Below, one piece after another: positions 8,236-16,914 of a stretch of DNA of 64,000 nucleotides (positions within the stretch are counted from its first letter, which is position 1; the number at the start of each line of letters is the position of its first letter). The stretch is from Ga0077530 sp046293075 (GTDB lineage: Bacteria; Pseudomonadota; Alphaproteobacteria; Rhizobiales; Hyphomicrobiaceae): NCBI GenBank assembly GCA_046293075.1, contig JBKBPL010000012.1, forward strand, positions 38,085 through 102,084, written 5' to 3'. The notes beneath the pieces were generated by a model that was not told where the DNA came from, made no database searches, and was given only the letters and a program-made list of their open reading frames with translations. The translations under genes were made by a program, and so were the position numbers.

Positions 8236-9069
8236 ATGGTCTGGAAGACGATTACAACTCAGCTCTCAAATCCCAATCGTGCCGAGGTGCTGCTGAGCGT
8301 TGCCGGAAGACTTGCCGAGCGGTTCGAGGCGCATCTGGTCGGACTGGACGCGACGCCCTCGTTCACCTTTGCTGCGCCGATGGTGACGACGGTCGATGTG
8401 GAAGCCATTGCCGCGGCCCAGCGCGAGCGGAGCGAAAAGCTCAAGACGATCTTTGCTGCCGCGGTCTCCAACCGGGCGTTCGTCGCTGAATGGCGCGAGC
8501 TGACGCTCGTGAAATCCGATCTGGTCGCCGCCGTCCTGGATCAGGCCCGCGCGTCCGACCTCATCGTCGCCAGCCAGTCCGATCCCGACTGGGAACTCTC
8601 GGGCCTGTTCGACTTCCCCGAGCGCCTTGTCATGGAAAGCGGGCGGCCGGTGCTCCTCGTGCCCTACGCCGGCGCCTACGGCGAAGTCGGCAAGCGCATC
8701 ACAATTGCGTGGTCGGGCAAGCGAGAAGGCGCTCGGGCCGCGTTCGATGCCCTCCCGCTGCTGAAAGAGGCCGAGGACGTCACGCTGCTCTGCGTCGTCG
8801 CCCGCGCGGGCGATGCCGAGCCGGGCGAGCTGCTCGGGACCGAGATCGCGGCGGCGCTGGCGCGTCACGACGTCAAGGTGACAGTGCAGAAGTCGGTTGC
8901 GGAGGAGATCGGCGTCGCCGATGATATTCTGTCGCGCCTCGCCGATTCCGGCGCCGACCTGCTTGTCATGGGCGCCTATGGCTATTCGCGGCTGCGAGAG
9001 ATGGTGTTCGGTGGTGTCACGCAGCACATGCTGAGGCACATGACAGTACCGACGCTGATGTCGCACTGA
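8236..9069 (+). CDS. Universal stress protein with two tandem Usp domains
   Basis: 277 residues starting at the ATG giving MVWKTITTQLSN, which has AAGGGG just upstream; an earlier ATG 30 bases before lacks that site. The first Usp-like half (to about residue 145) has lost the usual nucleotide loop. The second half (about 150-275) ends with LLVMGAYGYSRLREMVFGG, the Gly-rich ATP/phosphate loop of the family. Tandem Usp proteins of this kind are cytoplasmic stress proteins of uncertain mechanism. It is followed 42 bases later by a single-domain Usp gene, so the two probably form an operon under the FNR/FixK-like box. Confidence 0.88.
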   Translation: MVWKTITTQLSNPNRAEVLLSVAGRLAERFEAHLVGLDATPSFTFAAPMVTTVDVEAIAAAQRERSEKLKTIFAAAVSNRAFVAEWRELTLVKSDLVAAVLDQARASDLIVASQSDPDWELSGLFDFPERLVMESGRPVLLVPYAGAYGEVGKRITIAWSGKREGARAAFDALPLLKEAEDVTLLCVVARAGDAEPGELLGTEIAAALARHDVKVTVQKSVAEEIGVADDILSRLADSGADLLVMGAYGYSRLREMVFGGVTQHMLRHMTVPTLMSH

Positions 9070-9111
9070 AATCCGCTGCGGCCCGAACCTTGTCCCGAAG
9101 GAGACTGCCCG

Positions 9112-9549
9112 ATGTATGATCGCATCCTCATCCCAACCGACGGCAGCGAACTCGCCGACAAGGCAGTCGACCAAGGCCTCGCGCTGGCAAAAGCCGTCGG
9201 CGCCAAGGTGACCATTGTCCGAGTGACCAACGTACCGGCGCCCATGGTCTACGAGGGTGTCGTCGTGGCGCTGCCGACGGAGGAGATCCGCGCCGAGATC
9301 GCAGCACGCGTCGCCGACCACTTCGCGGCCCTCAAGAGCAAAGCCTCCGCGCTTGGTGTGGCGGTCGACACTGTGCACGTCGAGCACGACAATCCCTGGG
9401 AGGCGATCATTGAAACGGCCAAGCAGAAGGACGCCAATCTGATCGTGATGGCCTCCCACGGGCGTCGCGGCCTTTCGGCGGTCCTGCTCGGCAGCGAGAC
9501 TCAGAAGGTTCTCACACACTCGACGATACCTGTGCTGGTCTGCCGCTGA
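9112..9549 (+). CDS. Universal stress protein, single-domain UspA type
   Basis: 145 residues, the usual length of a single Usp domain. It opens with YDRILIPTDGSELADKA, and the C-terminal half has IVMASHGRRGLSAVLLGS, the G-2x-G-9x-G(S/T) ATP-binding signature. Translation starts at an ATG preceded by GAAGGAG at ideal spacing. It follows the two-domain Usp gene and probably shares its transcript. The expected role is in survival under stress such as low oxygen or starvation; the exact molecular function of this family is not settled. Confidence 0.93.
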   Translation: MYDRILIPTDGSELADKAVDQGLALAKAVGAKVTIVRVTNVPAPMVYEGVVVALPTEEIRAEIAARVADHFAALKSKASALGVAVDTVHVEHDNPWEAIIETAKQKDANLIVMASHGRRGLSAVLLGSETQKVLTHSTIPVLVCR

Positions 9550-9578
9550 GGCTGTTCCTGGCCCTCTACAAGCGCGAA

Positions 9579-9608
9579 CGCCCCCGCACCCGAAAAGGGC
9601 GGGGGGCG
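9579..9608. terminator. GC-rich hairpin between convergent genes
   Basis: CGCCCCCGC (9579-9587) can pair with GCGGGGGGCG (9599-9608) with one bulged base, around a short ACCCGAAAAGG loop. It lies 30 bases after the uspA stop and 43 bases beyond the stop of the convergent secreted-protein gene, so it could end transcription from both sides. There is no U-run, so its action as an intrinsic terminator is uncertain. Confidence 0.5.
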
Positions 9609-9651
9609 CGTCGAGCGTCGCGTGGATGGGCGAGTGGGATCGAGAGTGCAG

Positions 9652-9936
9652 TTACCAGGCGACGCAGCGCCGCTTGGCCTTGCCGCTGCTGGTGTAAACC
9701 CAGCGCCACCGGCGGCAGTAGGGCTCATAATAGTAGGGCCGGTAATACATCGGGGCCGGATAATACGCGTAGGGGCCGTAGTACGGGCCGTAGGCGCCGT
9801 AGACGTAGGGGGCCCCGATGACGATCTGGACGCCGCCGCGCCGGTGCTTGCGCGCCTCCGCGCTGGAAGCGGCTGCGAGCGATAGCGCCGCAACCGTGGC
9901 GGCGCTTGCGGCCGCCAGAAGAAGGACTTTCGACAT
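9652..9936 (-). CDS. Small secreted tyrosine-rich protein (paralogue 1)
   Basis: 94 residues, not a family I can name. An N-terminal signal peptide (MSKVLLLAAASAATVAALSL, cleavage near SSAEA) is followed by a basic patch (RKHRRGG), then a region rich in Tyr, Pro and Gly (repeated YxPYY-like units), and a C-terminal block CRRWRWVYTSSGKAKRRCVAW with two cysteines that could form a disulfide. The gene 193 bases upstream on the same strand encodes a protein with the same plan and ending. I infer an exported envelope or surface protein. An upstream in-frame start is possible but would put residues before the signal peptide. Confidence 0.75.
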   Translation of the reverse strand: MSKVLLLAAASAATVAALSLAAASSAEARKHRRGGVQIVIGAPYVYGAYGPYYGPYAYYPAPMYYRPYYYEPYCRRWRWVYTSSGKAKRRCVAW

Positions 9937-10056
9937 GACTGCTCTCCTGAACTTGGCCGCCGGGCTGGCGGAGCTCGCTCCGCGCCCCTGACACGTTTCT
10001 ACAGAACAAAGTTCACCATCAGGTTGAGCAGCTGCTCTGAGTTTGTTTGGAATTTT

Positions 10057-10096
10057 ATGCACCCACGCCCCCCCGATGCGGAGGGGCCGGGTGCAT
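10057..10096 (-). terminator. Strong hairpin downstream of secreted-protein paralogue 2
   Basis: ATGCACCC (10057-10064) pairs perfectly with GGGTGCAT (10089-10096), and inner C and G runs can extend the stem. It begins 33 bases past the stop of the minus-strand gene ending at 10129. On that strand it is followed by AAAATT rather than a U-run, so it may be a transcript-stabilising or processing hairpin instead of a classic terminator. Confidence 0.5.
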
Positions 10097-10128
10097 GTGG
10101 CGCTGGTGATGGCCTTTGAGCGGCCGCC

Positions 10129-10452
10129 TTACCAGGCGAGGCAGCGCCACTTCGCGTGTTTTCCCCAGCGGCTATAGACAAAACCCCACCCGCGGCAATA
10201 GGCCTCGCTGCGTCTGGCGTGGGACGGCCGATAGACGACCCCCGCGGGCCGGAAAATGCCCGCCGGGCGTCCGTAGAAGGGCCCGTAATAGGGTCGGTAG
10301 CCGTTATATCCTTCGTGCGGCCTTCCGTAGGAGACCGCGCCGCCACCTTCCCAGTACCGATGTTTGTGGGCTTCCGCGCGGGGGGCGGTGCTCATGGACA
10401 GGGCGCCGACCATGGCCGCTGTCGCGGCCGCAAGAACGACTGCTTTCGACAT
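10129..10452 (-). CDS. Small secreted protein (paralogue 2)
   Basis: 107 residues. It has a signal peptide (MSKAVVLAAATAAMVGALSM, cleavage near PRAEA) followed by HKHRYWEGGG, a Tyr/Pro/Gly-rich middle, and a C-terminal block CRGWGFVYSRWGKHAKWRCLAW. That block aligns with the end of paralogue 1: C-R-x-W-x-x-V-Y, then K, A-K, R-C, A-W. Start codon context, signal peptide and ending all indicate an ancient tandem duplication. Function is unknown; an exported structural or stress-related envelope protein is a guess. Confidence 0.75.
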   Translation of the reverse strand: MSKAVVLAAATAAMVGALSMSTAPRAEAHKHRYWEGGGAVSYGRPHEGYNGYRPYYGPFYGRPAGIFRPAGVVYRPSHARRSEAYCRGWGFVYSRWGKHAKWRCLAW

Positions 10453-10764
10453 TGTGCCTCCATTCCCGCGAATAGCCGCATCGGGGCGAGCCTCGCCTCG
10501 GGCCCCGGTACGAAGCCTACGCGCAAAGCGAAGTGATGCCCAAAGCTCGACTGCCAGCTCGGTAAACGGAACGCTTCTGCCGGACCGTCGCTAGGCGCGA
10601 GTGTCGGGCCGTCCCATGCATTCCGGGAGGATGTGCGACCGGCAACGCTGTGTTGCGGACGCCGCGCCGGAACTCGACAGGAGGGGCCCGCGCGAGGCAT
10701 AAGAGGGCCGAAGCATCGCTGCAGCGGCCTGAGCGCGCTGGCGCGCATCTGGTTGGAACGAGAC

Positions 10765-11994
10765 ATGACTGCTCAAGCAATCGCTGCCGCGCGGCCTGCG
10801 CGCCCGCTGTGGCTCGTCATTCTTGCCGCCGGCATCATTGTCGGCCTCGCCATGGGGCTGCGGCAGGTCATGGGGCTTTATCTCAAGCCCCTCTCGGAAG
10901 AGCTCAGCGTCGGCCGCGAGCCCTTTTCCAATGCCATGGCGATCGCGAACCTTGTGTGGGGCATTCTCGCGATTGCGGCAGGTGCGGTGGCCGACAAATA
11001 CGGCGCCGGGCGGGTCATCGTAGCGTGCGCGCTGGCGACCGTAGTGTCGTTCTACCTCCTCGCAACCGCTCAGACTTCGCTGGACATCTACATCGCCGGC
11101 GTGCTGACCGGGATCGGCGTTTCAGGCACGGGCGTGACCGCACTCGTCGGTGCTGTCGGGCGCGCGGCACCGGCGGACCGGCGCACGGCCGCGATTGCGT
11201 CGCTTGGCATGGCTGGCGGGATCGGCGGCTTTCTCGTCTTCCCCTATGCGCACGTTCTGATCGAGACGCTCGGCTGGAAGATGAGTCTCATGGTGCTCGC
11301 CGGCACGTCGCTGCTGATGGCGCCTCTGGCGTGGCCACTGGCGGGCAAGCCCCTGCCACAAGCTGGGCTCGCCAAGTCGCAGTCGCTGGGCGAAGCTTTC
11401 GCAGAAGCCTTCCGCCACCCGAGCTTCTGGCTGCTCACCTCGGGCTTCTTCGTCTGCGGCTTCCATGTTGCCTTCTACGGCGTGCATTTGCCGGCATTCG
11501 TCTCCGATCTCGGGATGCCCTCCTGGGTTGGCGTGTGGGCGCTGATGGCGGTCGGCATCGCCAACATCATCGGCACGTATGCTGCCGGCCAGTCCGCCCG
11601 CTACGTCGAGCGCCGCATCGGGCTGAGCTTCATCTACTTCATGCGCTCGTTTGCGTTCATCGGGCTGCTCTTTCTGCCCCTGACGCCGTGGCTGATCATT
11701 GCCATCTCGGCGCTGCTTGGCCTCTTCTGGCTCTCGACCGTGCCATTGACGTCGACGCTCGTCGGCATCTTCTTTGGCACGCAGTGGATGTCGATGCTGT
11801 TCGGCTTCGTGTTCCTGTCCCACCAGCTTGGCTCGTTCGCCGGCCTGTGGCTCGCCGGAACCCTCTATGACTCAACGAAATCCTACGATACGATGTGGTG
11901 GATCTGCATCGCGCTCGCGCTGTTTGCGGCACTGATCCACTGGCCGATCCGCGAGCTTCCGGTCGCGCGGCTCAGGGAACGGCCCGCGACCTGA
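10765..11994 (+). CDS. MFS transporter (oxalate/formate-antiporter-like or monocarboxylate type)
   Basis: 409 residues from the ATG giving MTAQAIAAARPARP, preceded by GGAACGAG; the frame is open further upstream but without signal. About 12 hydrophobic helices are visible. The segment GLRQVMGLYLKPLSEELS followed by GILAIAAGAVADKYGAGRVI (motif A) is typical of the MFS branch that includes monocarboxylate and CynX/OxlT-like carriers. The substrate cannot be assigned. It stands just upstream of the small membrane protein and meaB on the same strand with an 11-base gap, so cotranscription is likely. Confidence 0.88.
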   Translation: MTAQAIAAARPARPLWLVILAAGIIVGLAMGLRQVMGLYLKPLSEELSVGREPFSNAMAIANLVWGILAIAAGAVADKYGAGRVIVACALATVVSFYLLATAQTSLDIYIAGVLTGIGVSGTGVTALVGAVGRAAPADRRTAAIASLGMAGGIGGFLVFPYAHVLIETLGWKMSLMVLAGTSLLMAPLAWPLAGKPLPQAGLAKSQSLGEAFAEAFRHPSFWLLTSGFFVCGFHVAFYGVHLPAFVSDLGMPSWVGVWALMAVGIANIIGTYAAGQSARYVERRIGLSFIYFMRSFAFIGLLFLPLTPWLIIAISALLGLFWLSTVPLTSTLVGIFFGTQWMSMLFGFVFLSHQLGSFAGLWLAGTLYDSTKSYDTMWWICIALALFAALIHWPIRELPVARLRERPAT

Positions 11995-12005
11995 GGAGAC
12001 CGCGC

Positions 12006-12203
12006 ATGACCTCGATCAGTGACCCGCGCGCCGCGTCTGAGATGCCATCCGGGGTACCAGACCGGATGCCGCGCGCCGTGCGCCTCGGCTTGGCCCTTAC
12101 GCTTGGCGGACTGGTTCTCGGCGCGCTCTATCTCGTGGCCGTCCGCGGTGAGGCGCTGCTCGTCGATCTGGCGGCGCTCGGCGGGCGTCTTTGGTGTTTC
12201 TGA
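12006..12203 (+). CDS. Small single-pass membrane protein upstream of meaB
   Basis: 65 residues with one clear transmembrane helix (LGLALTLGGLVLGALYLVAV) and a short charged N-terminal tail. A GAGGAG sequence lies about 7 bases before the ATG. Its stop codon is directly followed by the meaB ATG, so the two are translationally coupled. I recognise no family. The coupling suggests a real gene that is made together with MeaB, but nothing in the sequence shows its role. Confidence 0.65.
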   Translation: MTSISDPRAASEMPSGVPDRMPRAVRLGLALTLGGLVLGALYLVAVRGEALLVDLAALGGRLWCF

Positions 12204-13277
12204 ATGGCGGGTGGCGGCGTCAGCGGCGAGCCGGTCGGAGGATCGCCGGCCGCACTCGGCCGGCAAAGCTTCGATGCTCTCGCGCTCGACGAACTGGCAA
12301 GCCGCATCCGCGGTCGTGACCGGGCCGCGCTCGCGCGTGCCATCACGCTCATCGAAAGCACGAAGCCCGCGCACCGCGCCCGCGCGCAAGCGCTCCTTCA
12401 GGTGCTGCTGCCAGATACAGGCAACGCGCACCGCATCGGCATCACCGGCGTTCCCGGCGTCGGCAAATCGACGGCGATCGATCAGCTCGGCATGAACCTG
12501 ATCGCGGCGGGGCGGCGCGTCGCGGTGCTGGCGGTCGACCCGACGTCGCGGCGCACGGGCGGCTCGATCCTCGGCGACAAGACGCGGATGCATCGCCTCG
12601 CGGCGAGCCAGCAGGCCTTCATCCGGCCTTCGCCCACCTCGGGGACGCTCGGCGGCGTCGCCCGGCGCACGCGCGAGACGATGCTGCTCGTCGAGGCGGC
12701 CGGCTATGACGTCGTGATCGTCGAAACGGTCGGCGTCGGCCAGTCCGAGACGGCGGTTGCCGAGATGGTCGATTTCTTCCTGGTGCTGCTGCTCGCTGGC
12801 GGCGGCGACGATCTCCAGGGCATCAAGAAGGGGATCATCGAGATCGCCGACATGATCGTCATCAACAAGGCGGATGGCGATAACATCGCGCGTGCGACCC
12901 GCGCGGCGGCTGAGTACCAGGGCGCGCTCAACCTTCTCACGCCTCTCTCGCCGAGCTGGAGCCCGCCCGTGCTCACCATGTCGGCGCGCGAGAACAGAGG
13001 GCTCGACGTCGTCTGGCAGAAGATCGAGGAACACAAGCGGATCATGATGGCGACCGGCGCTTTTGTTGCGCGCCGCCAGACGCAGGCCGTGACCTGGATG
13101 CACGACATGCTTGCCGACCGGCTCATGGACGAGGTGCGCAGCCGCCCCCGTATCGTGGAACGGCTCGGTCAGCTCGAGGCGGAGGTGCGGCTCGGCCGCC
13201 TGACGCCGGCCATGGCCGTCGAGACCGTCATGGCGCTGCTGCGTGACGAACGCGCCGGCGGAGGCGAGGGGACATGA
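12204..13277 (+). CDS. meaB: Methylmalonyl-CoA mutase-associated GTPase MeaB
   Basis: 357 residues of the G3E/ArgK-MeaB P-loop family. Walker A is GVPGVGKST (residues 82-90), followed by DPTSRRTGGSILGDKTRM, the ETVGVGQSE switch region and the NKADGDN base-specificity motif. MeaB protects and reloads the adenosylcobalamin-dependent methylmalonyl-CoA mutase, using GTP, in the propionate and ethylmalonyl-CoA routes. The mutase itself is not in this window, but prpE at 46339 feeds the same route. It overlaps the downstream pcp gene by 4 bases (ATGA). Confidence 0.93.
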   Translation: MAGGGVSGEPVGGSPAALGRQSFDALALDELASRIRGRDRAALARAITLIESTKPAHRARAQALLQVLLPDTGNAHRIGITGVPGVGKSTAIDQLGMNLIAAGRRVAVLAVDPTSRRTGGSILGDKTRMHRLAASQQAFIRPSPTSGTLGGVARRTRETMLLVEAAGYDVVIVETVGVGQSETAVAEMVDFFLVLLLAGGGDDLQGIKKGIIEIADMIVINKADGDNIARATRAAAEYQGALNLLTPLSPSWSPPVLTMSARENRGLDVVWQKIEEHKRIMMATGAFVARRQTQAVTWMHDMLADRLMDEVRSRPRIVERLGQLEAEVRLGRLTPAMAVETVMALLRDERAGGGEGT

Positions 13278-13942
13278 TGGCAGTCGCGAATGGCCGAACG
13301 ACCGTGCTGCTGACTGGCTTTGGGCCTTTCCCAAGCGTGCCGGCGAACGCCACGTCGGTTCTGGTGCCGCGGCTTGCCGAGGCCGCGCGTGCCGCCTTCC
13401 CCGGCATCGTCTTCGAGACACGCACGCTGCCGACCGAGTGGGCTGCGGGCATCGACCATCTCCACAGCCTCTATCAGGGCATGGCACCGAGCGTGGCGCT
13501 CCATTTCGGCGTGTCGTCGCGCGCGCGCGGCTTCGAGGTCGAGGCGCGGGGGCGCAATCGGCTGGCATTCCTGCCCGATGCCACGGGGGCCTTCCCAAGT
13601 GCGCCGATGCTCAGGGCCGGCGGTCACGAATACCTGGCGAGCACGATCCCGGTCGTTTCGATCGTCGAACGTCTGCGCCGGCGCGGGTTGCCCGCCTTCG
13701 TCTCGCGCGATGCGGGCACCTATCTCTGCAACGCCACGCTCTATACGGCACTCGACATGGCGCGGCGGACCGAGCGCGACCACCGCATTGGCTTCATCCA
13801 TGTGCCATCGTCGCTGCCCATCGAAGAGCGCCGGCCGGCATCCGGCGTTCCTCCGCGCTGCCCCCTCACGTGGCGCGATGCGATCGACGGCGGTCTCGAG
13901 ATCATCGGCGCGGTGCTGGGCCGGCAGGCGGCCCGGCGTTAG
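13274..13942 (+). CDS. pcp: Pyroglutamyl-peptidase I (peptidase family C15)
   Basis: 222 residues. TGFGPFPSVPANATS is the N-terminal C15 signature. The catalytic Cys lies in GTYLCNATLYTAL (about Cys152), the His in FIHVPS (about His176), and the acid is probably Glu88 or Glu90 in GFEVEARGRN. The enzyme removes N-terminal pyroglutamate from peptides in the cytoplasm. It overlaps meaB by 4 bases, so it is cotranslated with it although their functions look unrelated. Some residues around the Glu differ from the usual family motif, so its specificity may be shifted. Confidence 0.85.
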   Translation: MMAVANGRTTVLLTGFGPFPSVPANATSVLVPRLAEAARAAFPGIVFETRTLPTEWAAGIDHLHSLYQGMAPSVALHFGVSSRARGFEVEARGRNRLAFLPDATGAFPSAPMLRAGGHEYLASTIPVVSIVERLRRRGLPAFVSRDAGTYLCNATLYTALDMARRTERDHRIGFIHVPSSLPIEERRPASGVPPRCPLTWRDAIDGGLEIIGAVLGRQAARR

Positions 13943-14109
13943 GGCTTCGGCGCGTTCAGCGGCTGCCAGGATTCGAGGCGCCAGCGCGAGCCCAACCCGG
14001 CCTCGCCAGGATCGCCGCCACAATCAGCAGCGGCGCGCACCGGGCGGGCCAGCGCAGTACGCCAGCACGACCGCTCGCGCCAAAAGCAAGAGGGGCCATC
14101 GTGGTCCGG

Positions 14110-15609
14110 CTACTTCATGTCGGTGCGCTTCGGGGGATGTGTCACGATCGACTTCAAAGCGGGTGTCGGCTTCGTCAGCTTGTCGAGGTCAGGAAGTGGG
14201 CGCTTGAATGTCGGATCGGCGTTGAAGGCCTGCTCCATGGCGTGCGCGGCCGAAAGCACGAAGGCGTCCGCCCGCGCGCGCCCGACGACCTGCAGCCCGA
14301 ACGGGAAGCCCGCGTGATCGATGCCACAGGGAATCGAGATCGCCGGGTTGGTGGCGAGCGTGACCACATAGGTCAGCGACAGCCAGTGGTAGTAGTTGCG
14401 CAACGGCTTGCCGCCCATGTCGCTCAGATAGAGCTCGGTCCAAGGGAAGGGTGAGACCGGCACGGTCGGCGCGAGGACCAGGTCGTACTCATCGAAGAGC
14501 GTCTGGAATTTGCGGTAGATGCGCGTCTGTTCGAGGTGCGCCCAGGCGACATCCGCCATCGTCATTTTCGCGCCGATCTCGTAGTTGGCGCGGATGTTCG
14601 GACCGAGGCTCGAGGGATCCTTCTCGTAGGCCTCGCGGTAGCGACCGACGAACGCGATCGCGCGGACGACATCGAAGCACTCGTCAACCTTGCCGAGATC
14701 GGGCTCGATCGCGTCGCAGCGCCGGAAGAGATGGCGCATGGCTTTGATGCGGTCGCGGAAAACCTTGCGGATCGGTTTGTCGACGGGGCTTGTGCCGAAG
14801 TCCTCGGTCCAGGCAACCTTGAGCCGGCCGAGGTCGATCGGCCTCGGCGTGGCGAGCCCCGCGGTATCGACCTCGTAGCTCAGAGGATCAATTGCGTGCT
14901 GGCCCGCCTGCACGGCCATGAGCTGGCACGTATCAGCCACCGTGCGTCCCATGGGACCGAGCACCGAGATCGCCGACCAGCCCATCGGGCGCATGGTGTG
15001 CGGTACGAGACCGGGCGATGGCCGGAAGCCGACGACGCCGTTGACGGCGCCCGGGATGCGCAATGATCCGCCCGTATCCGACCCCGTGCATACCGGCAGC
15101 ATGTCGGTCGCAAGCGCGACCGCGGAACCGCCGGACGAGCCGCCGGCATTCATGTTCGGATCGAACGGGTTGCCCGTTGCCCCCCACACGGGGTTGCGGC
15201 TGTTCGCGCCGGCGCCGAACTCCGGCACGTTCGTTTTCGCGACCACGACGCCGCCCGCCGCGCGGATCCGCGCGACCATCACCGTGTCATGCTCGGGAAC
15301 ATTGTCGCGGTAGAGCGGCGAGCCATAGGTCGTGAGCAGCCCGCCGGTGTTCTCGAGGTCCTTCACGCCGACCGGCAGGCCGTGCAGCGCACCAAGCGGC
15401 TCGCCATCGCGGACGGCCTTCTCCGCCGCCTTGGCCTCGCGCCGGGCCCGCGCGTAGCAGGTCGCGGTGACGGCATTCACGGCGGGGTTGATTTCGGCGA
15501 TGCGCTCGATGCACGCCTCCAGCAGTTCGACCGGCGAGATCTCCTTTGAGCCAATGCGGCGGCGCAGTTCGACAGAGGACAGCGAGAGAAGGTCCGAGTG
15601 CTTGGGCAT
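14110..15609 (-). CDS. Amidase (amidase signature family), copy 1
   Basis: 499 residues from the ATG giving MPKHSDLLSLSS; the longer open frame upstream runs into a dispersed repeat. The Ser-cisSer-Lys triad of the amidase signature family is present: Lys83 in GVKDLEN, the Ser-rich loop GGSSGGSA (156-163) and the nucleophile at the end of GSDTGGS (176-182). It hydrolyses an amide to acid and ammonia, but the substrate is unclear. GatA is unlikely because no gatB/gatC are nearby. It is related along its length to the amidase at 25661. It lies downstream of frmA on the same strand, separated by the repeat. Confidence 0.88.
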   Translation of the reverse strand: MPKHSDLLSLSSVELRRRIGSKEISPVELLEACIERIAEINPAVNAVTATCYARARREAKAAEKAVRDGEPLGALHGLPVGVKDLENTGGLLTTYGSPLYRDNVPEHDTVMVARIRAAGGVVVAKTNVPEFGAGANSRNPVWGATGNPFDPNMNAGGSSGGSAVALATDMLPVCTGSDTGGSLRIPGAVNGVVGFRPSPGLVPHTMRPMGWSAISVLGPMGRTVADTCQLMAVQAGQHAIDPLSYEVDTAGLATPRPIDLGRLKVAWTEDFGTSPVDKPIRKVFRDRIKAMRHLFRRCDAIEPDLGKVDECFDVVRAIAFVGRYREAYEKDPSSLGPNIRANYEIGAKMTMADVAWAHLEQTRIYRKFQTLFDEYDLVLAPTVPVSPFPWTELYLSDMGGKPLRNYYHWLSLTYVVTLATNPAISIPCGIDHAGFPFGLQVVGRARADAFVLSAAHAMEQAFNADPTFKRPLPDLDKLTKPTPALKSIVTHPPKRTDMK

Positions 15610-15660
15610 GGTCGCGTTTCCGGGGTTGCGAGGCGGGAGAGAGATGCGGGGCCACGACTT

Positions 15661-15780
15661 CCCTCTCCCCGCTTGCGGGGAAAGGGCCAGGGTGAGGGGC
15701 CGCGGCCAGCGCAAACGTGGGCGCATGTTGCCGCCCCTCACCCCGATCCTCTCCACATTGAAGACAATGGGGGAGGGAGA
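15661..15780. repeat. Dispersed palindromic repeat, copy A
   Basis: Two hairpin units face each other. The first is CCCTCTCCCCGCTTGCGGGG followed by a G-rich segment ending AGGGTGAGGGGC. The second begins GCCCCTCACCC and ends with CTCTCC and a complementary GGGGGAGGG. The two halves also pair with each other across about 30 bases. Similar copies occur at 18019 and (half) 45051. This matches the intergenic palindromes that are scattered in Rhizobiales genomes. It lies between frmA and amidase copy 1 and may end or attenuate the frmA transcript. Confidence 0.8.
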
Positions 15781-15786
15781 AGAGGA

Positions 15787-16914
15787 TCAAAACACCACTA
15801 CGCTGCGGATGCTCTCGCCGGCGTGCATGAGGTCGAAGCCCTTGTTGATGTCGGCAAGCGGCAGCGTGTGCGTGATCATCGGGTCGATCTGGATCTTCCC
15901 GTCCATGTACCAGTCGACGATGCGCGGCACGTCCGTGCGCCCGCGCGCGCCACCGAAGGCCGTGCCCTTCCACACGCGCCCCGTGACGAGCTGGAAGGGG
16001 CGGGTCTTGATCTCCTGGCCGGCGCCGGCAACGCCGATGATGATCGACTGTCCCCAGCCGCGGTGGCAGCTCTCGAGCGCCGCCCGCATGACCTCGACAT
16101 TGCCCGTGCAGTCGAAGGTGTAGTCGGCGCCGCCGATCTGGTCGGCCCCGCGCTTCGTCATGTTGACGAGGTGGGCGACAAGGTCGCCGCCGACCTCTTT
16201 GGGGTTGACGAAGTGCGTCATGCCGAACTTCTCGCCCCACGCCTTCTTGGCATTGTTGACGTCCACACCGATGATCATGTCGGCGCCGACGAGCCTCAAG
16301 CCCTGGATGACATTGAGGCCGATGCCGCCGAGCCCGAAGACGATGGCCGTCGCGCCCGGCTCCACTTTCGCGGTGTTGATGACCGCGCCGACCCCCGTCG
16401 TCACGCCGCAGCCGATGTAGCAGATCTTGTCGAAGGGTGCGTCCTTGCGCACCTTCGCCACGGCGATCTCGGGGAGCACGGTGAAGTTCGAGAAGGTCGA
16501 GCAGCCCATGTAGTGGTGGATCGGCTTGCCGTCGAGCGAGAAGCGGCTCGTGCCGTCGGGCATGAGGCCCTGGCCCTGCGTCGCGCGGATGGCCGTGCAG
16601 AGGTTCGTCTTGCGCGAGAGGCAGGACGGGCACGCGCGGCATTCGGGCGTGTAGAGCGGAATGACGTGATCGCCCTTGGTGACGCTGGTGACGCCGGGGC
16701 CGACGTCCACCACCACGCCCGCGCCCTCATGCCCGAGAATGGCCGGGAAAAGCCCCTCCGGATCGGCACCTGAAAGCGTGAACTCGTCGGTGTGACAGAT
16801 GCCCGTTGCCTTGACCTCGACCAGCACCTCGCCGGCTTTGGGCCCCTCGAGATCGACATCGATGATCTCGAGCGGCTTGCCCTTCTCGAAAGCAACGGCC
16901 GCGCGTGTCTTCAT
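15787..16914 (-). CDS. frmA: S-(hydroxymethyl)glutathione dehydrogenase / class III alcohol dehydrogenase
   Basis: 375 residues, typical length. Catalytic zinc ligands are Cys40 in TGICHTDEF and His62 in GHEGAG; the structural zinc site is the four Cys at about 92, 95, 98 and 106. A Rossmann motif GLGGIGLNVIQG binds NAD. The overall sequence is the class III type, which oxidises the spontaneous adduct of formaldehyde and glutathione to S-formylglutathione and can also reduce S-nitrosoglutathione. The usual partner S-formylglutathione hydrolase (frmB) is not adjacent. A likely ribosome site (GGAAGGA) precedes the ATG. Confidence 0.93.
   Translation of the reverse strand: MKTRAAVAFEKGKPLEIIDVDLEGPKAGEVLVEVKATGICHTDEFTLSGADPEGLFPAILGHEGAGVVVDVGPGVTSVTKGDHVIPLYTPECRACPSCLSRKTNLCTAIRATQGQGLMPDGTSRFSLDGKPIHHYMGCSTFSNFTVLPEIAVAKVRKDAPFDKICYIGCGVTTGVGAVINTAKVEPGATAIVFGLGGIGLNVIQGLRLVGADMIIGVDVNNAKKAWGEKFGMTHFVNPKEVGGDLVAHLVNMTKRGADQIGGADYTFDCTGNVEVMRAALESCHRGWGQSIIIGVAGAGQEIKTRPFQLVTGRVWKGTAFGGARGRTDVPRIVDWYMDGKIQIDPMITHTLPLADINKGFDLMHAGESIRSVVVF

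Noticed and set aside
13956..14099. A 47-codon minus-strand frame (MAPLAFGASGRAG...) just after amidase copy 1
   Set aside because: A short hydrophobic patch (PLLIVAAILA) is present, but there is no ribosome site and no family, and a frame of this size is expected by chance in high-GC DNA.
14110..15609. Amidase copy 1 as GatA of the amidotransferase
   Set aside because: No gatB or gatC adjoins it, and there is a second, similar amidase at 25661 in a catabolic context.
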